9,828 nucleotides of DNA from an uncultured Selenomonadaceae bacterium. Lineage in GTDB: Bacteria; Bacillota; Negativicutes; Selenomonadales; Selenomonadaceae. The stretch's first letter is position 1. The number at the start of each line of letters is the position of its first letter. The position numbers and the translations under genes are program-made. Location: NCBI GenBank assembly GCA_902782705.1, contig CACZOL010000163.1, positions 1 to 9,828 of the forward strand, given 5' to 3'. Under the pieces are notes generated by a model. The model was not told the DNA's origin and did not search any database. It worked only from the letters and a program-made list of their open reading frames with translations. Below, piece after piece: positions 5,455-9,828 of this stretch.

Positions 5455-6707
5455 TCGCGAATCTGCCCTTCGCCAAAAATCATATACTTCGTACTGGTCA
5501 ACTCGTTCAGTCCCATCGGTCCGCGCGCGTGGAGCTTTTGCGTGCTGATGCCGATTTCCGCGCCGAAACCGAATTCAAATCCGTCCGTGAAGCGCGTGGA
5601 GGCATTCACATAGACCGCCGCCGCGTCCACTTCGCGCTGGAATCGGTGCGCATGATCGAGGTTGTTGGTCACGATTGTCTCGGAATGTCCCGTGTTGAAC
5701 CGATTGATATGCGAAATCGCCTCGTCGAGATTTTTCACGACTTTGACGGAAAGAATCAAGTCGTCATACTCTGTCGCCCAGTCTTCCTCCGTCGCCTCCG
5801 CCATATCCGGCACGATTGCCCGCGTCGCCGCGTCGCCGCGCATCTCAACATTTTTTTCGCGCATGGCCTTCGCCACTTTCGGCAGGAATCCTTTCGCTTC
5901 GTCTTCATGGACGAGTAAAGTTTCCATCGCATTGCAGACAGCCGGGCGCGACGTTTTCGCATTCACCGCGATACGAAGCGCCATATCGAGATCCGCCCCC
6001 GCGTCCACATAAGTATGGCAAATACCCGCGCCGGTCTCGATAACGGGCACGGCGCTCTCCGTAACCACGCGCCGGATCAGGCCCGCGCCGCCGCGAGGAA
6101 TGATCACGTCGAGCAGTCCGGTCAGATTCATCATCACGCCCACCGCATCACGGCTCGGACTGTCGATGAACTGCAGCGCGCCTTTCGGCACGCCTTCCTT
6201 TTCGGCGGCCTCCGCCAATATCGCGCTGATGGCGCGATTTGACTTCAAGGCCTCGGAGCCGCCGCGCAAAAGAACGGCGTTTCCCGACTTCAGGCAAAGC
6301 GCGGCGGCGTCCGCCGTCACGTTGGGCCGCGCCTCGTAAATGATACCGATCACGCCGATCGGCACTTTTACACGCCGAATCTCGAGGCCGTTCGGACGGA
6401 TCGTTTCCATCTCGCCTTCGCCGATGGGATCCGGCAGCATGGCCGTCTGCCGAAGCCCGTCCGCCATGCCGCGAATGCGCTTTTCATCCAGCATGAGCCG
6501 GTCGAGCATCGCGCGGGGCGTGCCCTTTTCCTCCGCCGCCTTCATATCCTCATCGTTCGCCGCGAGAATCGCCGCCGCATTTTTCTCCAAAGCGTCCGCC
6601 ATCGCACGAAGCGCCGCGTCTTTTACCGGCGACGGCGTCACTGCCAACCGTCGCGCAGCCTCTTTCGCCGTCTGCGCCTGCCCGCGAACGATTTCTTCTA
6701 TATTCAT
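5451..6707 (-). CDS. proA: Gamma-glutamyl phosphate reductase (proline biosynthesis, step 2)
   Basis: Reduces glutamyl 5-phosphate with NADPH to glutamate 5-semialdehyde, which cyclises toward proline. It is a cytoplasmic aldehyde-dehydrogenase-fold enzyme. The 418-residue length is typical. Visible family signatures are VPIGVIGIIYEARPNVT (115-131), SGNAVLLRGGSEA (141-153), the catalytic cysteine in RPAVCNAMET (C258), the VYVNASTRFTDGFEFGFGAEIGIST region (365-389) and the ending KLHARGPMGLNELTSTKY. The start ATG (6705-6707) has GGAGGG eight bases upstream. The stop TGA overlaps the ATG of a 49-codon gene in an ATGA arrangement. It is the first gene of the second operon, set off from proB by a terminator, a promoter and a hairpin. 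Confidence 0.97.
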   Translation of the reverse strand: MNIEEIVRGQAQTAKEAARRLAVTPSPVKDAALRAMADALEKNAAAILAANDEDMKAAEEKGTPRAMLDRLMLDEKRIRGMADGLRQTAMLPDPIGEGEMETIRPNGLEIRRVKVPIGVIGIIYEARPNVTADAAALCLKSGNAVLLRGGSEALKSNRAISAILAEAAEKEGVPKGALQFIDSPSRDAVGVMMNLTGLLDVIIPRGGAGLIRRVVTESAVPVIETGAGICHTYVDAGADLDMALRIAVNAKTSRPAVCNAMETLLVHEDEAKGFLPKVAKAMREKNVEMRGDAATRAIVPDMAEATEEDWATEYDDLILSVKVVKNLDEAISHINRFNTGHSETIVTNNLDHAHRFQREVDAAAVYVNASTRFTDGFEFGFGAEIGISTQKLHARGPMGLNELTSTKYMIFGEGQIRE

Positions 6708-6728
6708 GCAAAACTCCCTCCAACAATC

Positions 6729-6777
6729 AAAAAAGGAAAACAGAAGCAGGGAAGCATTTTCCTCAACTGTTTTCCTT
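6729..6777 (-). terminator. Terminator-like hairpin in the proA leader, possible attenuator
   Basis: On the minus strand AAGGAAAACAG (6767-6777) pairs perfectly with CTGTTTTCCTT (6733-6743) across 23 bases, and the 3' arm continues into a T run (plus-strand A 6729-6734). This ends seven bases before the proA ribosome binding site GGAGGG (6716-6721). Transcripts reading in from proB would form the full stem. Transcripts from the predicted promoter would start inside the 5' arm and lack most of it. An alternative 8-bp pairing, GAAGCAGG (6794-6801) with CCTGCTTC (6743-6750), crosses the stem and would exclude it. Confidence 0.55.
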
Positions 6778-6806
6778 ATTATTACATACTACGCCTGCTT
6801 CGTCAA
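6778..6806 (-). promoter_or_regulatory. Predicted sigma-70-type promoter for the proA operon
   Basis: Minus-strand -35 TTGACG (6801-6806) and -10 AATAAT (6778-6783) are separated by exactly 17 bases; each matches five of six consensus positions. The predicted start site is at about 6771, roughly 64 bases before proA. It lies after the proB terminator, as expected for a new transcription unit. The start falls inside the 5' arm of the downstream hairpin at 6733-6777. Confidence 0.6.
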
Positions 6807-6846
6807 TTTTTCGCGCCAACAAATGAAGCTTCGCCAACCGGCAATC

Positions 6847-6873
6847 AAAAAGCCCTCGCGCTGCGAGGGCTTT
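6847..6873 (-). terminator. Intrinsic terminator after proB
   Basis: On the minus strand AAAGCCCTCGC pairs with GCGAGGGCTTT across a three-base loop, followed by a short T run. The stem is 11 bp and GC-rich in its middle. It lies 12 bases after the proB stop codon and separates proB from proA, so the two steps of the pathway are not on one simple transcript. Confidence 0.85.
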
Positions 6874-6884
6874 AGCATTATGTT

Positions 6885-8009
6885 TTATACCATCATCACA
6901 AGATCGTTCCGATGAATGACTTCGTCGTGCGCGGCCTTGGGGAGGATCTCGCTGATTTCCTTCGTGCTTTTCCCTGCGATACGACGCAAATCTTTCGTAC
7001 CATAGTTCACGATTCCCCGCGCGATTTCGCGGCCGTCACGACCGAGAACCCGGACCGTGCTTTTCGCCTTGAAATCTCCGTCCACAGCTACGATGCCCGC
7101 CGCCAGAAGACTTGCGCCGCCGCGCATCGCCCGCACACAGCCGTCGTCCACGGTCAAATTCCCATCGATATGACGTCCGAAAGCGAGCCACGCTTTGCGC
7201 GCGCGCAAGTGCGCGTCCTTTGCACGGAAAACGGTGCCGACCGGCTCGCCCTCCAATATCTCGCGGATGACGCCGTTGCGGTCGCCTTTTGCGATAACCA
7301 TGGTAACGCCGGCGCTCATGGCGATCTTGGCGGCTTCGATCTTGGTAATCATGCCGCCGGTACCGACGGCCGAACCTACGCCGCCCGCCTGCTTTTCAAT
7401 CTCCGGCGTGATCTCAAACACCTCGGATACGGGCTTCGCGTCTTTGTGGGCGTTGGGATTCGCCGTGTAAAGGCCGTCCACGTCGGACAGGATAATCAGG
7501 GCGTCGGCGTCCACCAGCGACGCCACCGTCGCCGACAATGTATCGTTGTCGCCAATTTTCAACTCGTCGACGGAGACGGCGTCGTTTTCATTGACGACGG
7601 GCACTGCGCCCATTTCCAGAAGCGCCAGCAATGCATTCCGCGAATTTATGTATTGGTTATGACGCAGGGAATTCTCCTTTGTCAGAAGCACCTGCCCGGC
7701 CGTCTGCCCGTAGGAAGCGAACATCGTCTCATACAGATGCATCAGCACGCCTTGGCCAACCGCCGCCATGGCCTGACGAGCGGGAATGGTTTTCGGGCGC
7801 ACCTTGATTTTCATGTGGTTCATTCCCGTCGCAATGGCGCCGGAGCTGACGAGCACGATCTCCCGTCCGTCCACCTTCAGCGCAGCCAGTTCGCGCACAA
7901 GCTCTTCCATGCGCGTCAGGTTTGTTTCCCCCGACGGAAGCGTGATCGTGCTGGTACCGACCTTGACGACGACACGTTTCGCTTTTTTTAGCCCATCCCT
8001 AATATTCAA
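6885..8009 (-). CDS. proB: Glutamate 5-kinase (proline biosynthesis, step 1)
   Basis: Phosphorylates L-glutamate to glutamyl 5-phosphate using ATP, the committed and normally proline-inhibited step of proline synthesis, in the cytoplasm. The 374-residue protein has the amino-acid-kinase domain first: VVVKVGTSTI (13-22), LVSSGAIATG (53-62), PVVNENDAVS (137-146), IGDNDTLSA (152-160) and the phosphate-binding stretch VGTGGMITKIEAA (215-227). A PUA domain follows at about 282-360 (GNLTVDDG onward). The full length matches ProB proteins with a PUA domain. The start is TTG (8007-8009), with AGGGGG eight bases upstream and MNIRDGLKKAKRVVVKVG following. It is the last gene of the obgE block: a clear terminator begins about 12 bases past the stop. 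proA, its pathway partner, is 177 bases further on under separate control. Confidence 0.97.
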   Translation of the reverse strand: MNIRDGLKKAKRVVVKVGTSTITLPSGETNLTRMEELVRELAALKVDGREIVLVSSGAIATGMNHMKIKVRPKTIPARQAMAAVGQGVLMHLYETMFASYGQTAGQVLLTKENSLRHNQYINSRNALLALLEMGAVPVVNENDAVSVDELKIGDNDTLSATVASLVDADALIILSDVDGLYTANPNAHKDAKPVSEVFEITPEIEKQAGGVGSAVGTGGMITKIEAAKIAMSAGVTMVIAKGDRNGVIREILEGEPVGTVFRAKDAHLRARKAWLAFGRHIDGNLTVDDGCVRAMRGGASLLAAGIVAVDGDFKAKSTVRVLGRDGREIARGIVNYGTKDLRRIAGKSTKEISEILPKAAHDEVIHRNDLVMMV

Positions 8010-8028
8010 GCCGCTCGCCCCCTAACGA

Positions 8029-8334
8029 TTACTCTGGAAATTCGATTTGCGGTTTCTTGAAATTGCGCTTGAACAAGAGGCCGTTCCGCCCGATGACCTG
8101 CACAAGGTCGGCGTCGACCCGCTCTGTCAGTCGCCCGATGGCGTCTTTCGGCTCCTCCGGCGAGTTTTGCAGCACGCGCACTTTAATCAGCTCGCGCTTC
8201 GTAATCGCGTCCTTGGCCGACTCTACCACCGGCGGCGTCACGCCTTCTTTGCCGATGTTTACCACGGGATCGAGCTCCGTTCCCAACTTGCGAAGGAAAC
8301 TCTTCTGCTTGCTCGTCAATGTTTTTCGAATCAA
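8029..8334 (-). CDS. yhbY: YhbY-like CRM-domain RNA-binding protein
   Basis: A 101-residue single CRM (chloroplast RNA splicing and ribosome maturation) domain protein. The family binds precursor 50S particles and is thought to help large-subunit assembly. Seen here are LTSKQKSFLRKLG at the start, the conserved loop IGKEGVTPPVVES (27-39), RELIKVRVL (47-55) and the IGRNGLLFKRN strand near the end (81-91). The length is typical. The start codon is TTG (8332-8334), with GGAGG seven bases upstream; no earlier ATG fits. It lies 15 bases after obgE and 19 bases before proB, so it is in the same operon. The pairing with obgE makes biological sense because both act on the large ribosomal subunit. Confidence 0.93.
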   Translation of the reverse strand: MIRKTLTSKQKSFLRKLGTELDPVVNIGKEGVTPPVVESAKDAITKRELIKVRVLQNSPEEPKDAIGRLTERVDADLVQVIGRNGLLFKRNFKKPQIEFPE

Positions 8335-8349
8335 TGTTTATCCTCCAAA

Positions 8350-9633
8350 TCACGCGTGGTATTCAAACTCCATCGCGCCGATGCGCACGGTGTCGCCCTC
8401 TTTGATACCGCGCTTCAAAAGCCTGGCGTCGAGGCCCTTCATGCGCCAAATGTACTGGAAGCGGCGAATTGCCTCATCGTTGGCAAAATTCGTCATGGCG
8501 ACGAGCTTTTCCAACGCCTTGCCGCTGACGACAAAGGCGCCGTCGTCGTCGCGCTTGATTTCGACGCGCTCCGGATCTTCTTCCTGCGACGCGTCATAGA
8601 CTTTTACCCCGTCCTCATGCTCCGGCTCCTCGACGTAGGCGTCCAGAGCCTCCGCCGTGCGCTCCACCAATGTGCGCAGCCCTTCCTGCGTCGCCGCCGA
8701 CACTGCCAGCATCGGGATCTTTTCGTCCGCCGCAAGTTTTTCAAGACGCGGCAGATTCTCCGCCGCCCCCGGTAAGTCGATTTTGTTCGCAACGAGTATC
8801 TGCGGGCGCCGTGCGAGTTTTTCGCTGTAGCGCTTCAATTCATGATTGATCCGGTGATAATCTTCTACCGGATCGCGCCCCTCGATGCCCGACGCGTCGA
8901 CGACGTGCAAAATGACCTTCGTGCGCTCGATGTGCCGCAAAAATTCGTGGCCAAGCCCCGCGCCGTCCGCCGCGCCCTCAATGAGCCCGGGGATATCGGC
9001 CATCACGAAGCTCTTTTCCTCGTCCACGCCAACGACGCCCAGCACAGGCGTAAGCGTCGTGAAGTGATACTCGGCGATTTCAGGCCGCGCCGCTGAAACG
9101 CAGGAAATAATGCTGGATTTTCCGACGCTCGGATAGCCAACGAGTCCAACGTCCGCGAGCAGCTTCATCTCGAGAAGCAGTTCTTTCTGCTCGCCCGGCT
9201 CCCCCAGCTCGGCAAACGTCGGCGCTTTATTGCGGCTCGACGCAAACTTCGCGTTTCCGCGCCCGCCGCGGCCGCCGCGCGCAATAATCTCCCGCTGACC
9301 GTTTTCGGTCATATCCGCCAAGACTTCCCCTGTCTTCGCGTCCTTGACGATAGTTCCCGGCGGCACTTTGACGATGCAGGGCGGCGCGCAGGCGCCGAAC
9401 TGATTCTTGATGTCGCCGTTCTCGCCGTTCTGCCCGAGGAATTTCCGATGAAAACGGAACTCCAGCAAAGTATTCATATTGTTGTCCACGACGAAAACGA
9501 CGTCCGCGCCGCGGCCGCCATCGCCGCCCGACGGGCCGCCCTTCGGCACGTACTTTTCCCGACGAAAAGCCGACTTCCCGTTGCCGCCGTCGCCGCCCTT
9601 CACCGTAATGGTTGTTCGGTCAATAAATTGCAT
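8350..9633 (-). CDS. obgE: Obg/CgtA family ribosome-assembly GTPase
   Basis: A 427-residue GTPase that acts in late assembly of the 50S subunit and is linked to growth and stress control. The N-terminal glycine-rich Obg fold covers about residues 1-158, with VKGGDGGNG and FRREKYVPKGGPSGGDGG. The GTPase domain has the P-loop GYPSVGKSS (167-175), switch I with FTTLTP (191-196), DIPG (213-216), NKID (283-286) and SAA (312-314). The C-terminal OCT domain lies at about 360-425. The ATG at 9631-9633 is chosen because AGGAG stands five bases upstream and the protein then starts MQFIDR, as Obg proteins do. A start 19 codons further upstream is possible in frame but runs through the T-tract of the terminator and adds nothing family-like. 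A small oddity is ACAPPC at 81-86, a Cys pair in the glycine-rich domain. yhbY follows after 15 bases, so the two are probably co-transcribed. Confidence 0.97.
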   Translation of the reverse strand: MQFIDRTTITVKGGDGGNGKSAFRREKYVPKGGPSGGDGGRGADVVFVVDNNMNTLLEFRFHRKFLGQNGENGDIKNQFGACAPPCIVKVPPGTIVKDAKTGEVLADMTENGQREIIARGGRGGRGNAKFASSRNKAPTFAELGEPGEQKELLLEMKLLADVGLVGYPSVGKSSIISCVSAARPEIAEYHFTTLTPVLGVVGVDEEKSFVMADIPGLIEGAADGAGLGHEFLRHIERTKVILHVVDASGIEGRDPVEDYHRINHELKRYSEKLARRPQILVANKIDLPGAAENLPRLEKLAADEKIPMLAVSAATQEGLRTLVERTAEALDAYVEEPEHEDGVKVYDASQEEDPERVEIKRDDDGAFVVSGKALEKLVAMTNFANDEAIRRFQYIWRMKGLDARLLKRGIKEGDTVRIGAMEFEYHA

Positions 9634-9653
9634 ATACTCTCCTGACGGGTTTG

Positions 9654-9685
9654 AAAAAAATACCTGCGCCGCAAAGCGCAGGTAT
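9654..9685 (-). terminator. Intrinsic terminator after rpmA
   Basis: On the minus strand ATACCTGCGC pairs perfectly with GCGCAGGTAT across a six-base loop, and the 3' arm runs into a stretch of T (plus-strand A run 9654-9660). It sits between rpmA and obgE and ends only 20 bases before the obgE start codon. It should end most rplU-rpmA transcripts. Any readthrough would feed obgE. Confidence 0.85.
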
Positions 9686-9713
9686 CTCAATAAACTGTTC
9701 TGTGCGGACGGAA

Positions 9714-9828
9714 TTACACCGCCGCAGCCTCCTCCACCGGATACACGCTGACCTGGCGGTTGTAACGGCCCTTGCGCTCGAAGGCGACCTTTCCGGCGAC
9801 CTTCGCGAACAGCGTATCATCCTTGCCG
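9714..9828 (-). CDS. rpmA: Ribosomal protein bL27, C-terminal part (cut by the window edge)
   Basis: The last 37 codons and the TAA stop (9714-9716) are present; the start lies beyond the right edge. The visible protein reads GKDDTLFAKVAGKVAFERKG, followed by a short tail that includes QVSVYP. This is the conserved end of bL27, a large-subunit protein whose N-terminus reaches toward the peptidyl-transferase centre. bL27 is about 85-95 residues long, so rather less than half is visible. The tail ends in an Ala-rich stretch after YPVEE, which is ordinary variation. In bacteria rpmA normally follows rplU and precedes obgE, and obgE follows here, which supports the call. A minus-strand intrinsic terminator begins about 30 bases after the stop, so this should be the end of the L21-L27 transcript. 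Confidence 0.93.
   Translation of the reverse strand, partial: GKDDTLFAKVAGKVAFERKGRYNRQVSVYPVEEAAAV

Noticed and set aside
6708..6846. T-box riboswitch for proA
   Set aside because: No conserved T-box bulge sequence (GGGTGG with ACCGCG) is found in the leader, and it is too short for a full T-box.
6912..7991. 359-codon plus-strand frame opposite proB
   Set aside because: Antisense shadow of proB; the minus frame carries all kinase and PUA landmarks, and the plus frame resembles no protein.
9634..9690. Upstream start of obgE adding 19 residues
   Set aside because: The extra residues run through the terminator T-tract and do not resemble an Obg N-terminus; the ATG at 9633 has a good ribosome binding site.

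Overview
The window reads as a core-genome stretch of a fairly GC-rich Firmicute, most likely a Negativicute of the Selenomonas type. This is inferred from the minus-strand gene order rpmA, obgE, yhbY, proB, proA, nadD, yqeK, an LCP-family gene, rsfS, cvfB, together with a CheV-type chemotaxis gene that implies motility and with frequent TTG starts. No species can be named from the sequence alone. Every convincing gene is on the minus strand, so the right edge of the window is upstream and the left edge is downstream.

Reading with transcription from the right: the last 37 codons of rpmA (ribosomal protein bL27) end in an intrinsic terminator at 9654-9685. Only 20 bases later obgE begins, followed closely by yhbY and proB. 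This first block pairs ribosome-assembly factors (ObgE, YhbY) with the first enzyme of proline synthesis and closes with a terminator at 6847-6873. The 177-base gap before proA holds a good sigma-70-type promoter and a second terminator hairpin that overlaps the predicted start site. A competing pairing there looks like an attenuator.

The second block is proA, an undescribed 49-codon membrane-peptide gene (5305-5454), nadD, yqeK, the LCP gene, rsfS and cvfB. Several junctions use overlapping stop and start codons (proA/small gene, nadD/yqeK, yqeK/LCP), which suggests translational coupling. Functions run from proline and NAD synthesis, through dinucleotide-polyphosphate turnover and cell-envelope polymer attachment, to ribosome silencing and RNA binding: a growth and housekeeping set, not an accessory island.

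cheV (586-1524) has its own extended -10 promoter and a leader of about 118 bases with a hairpin beside the ribosome binding site. It ends in a very strong terminator at 537-577, with a second long AT-rich palindrome and T-run 47 bases further on. The remaining left part, 1 to about 395, has no convincing gene. It is GC-rich up to about 215, then AT-rich, and contains several nested inverted repeats that could be part of a structured RNA; I could not match it to any family I know. The most interesting items are this region, the 49-codon gene and the proA leader. I see no mobile element, CRISPR array, tRNA or rRNA.
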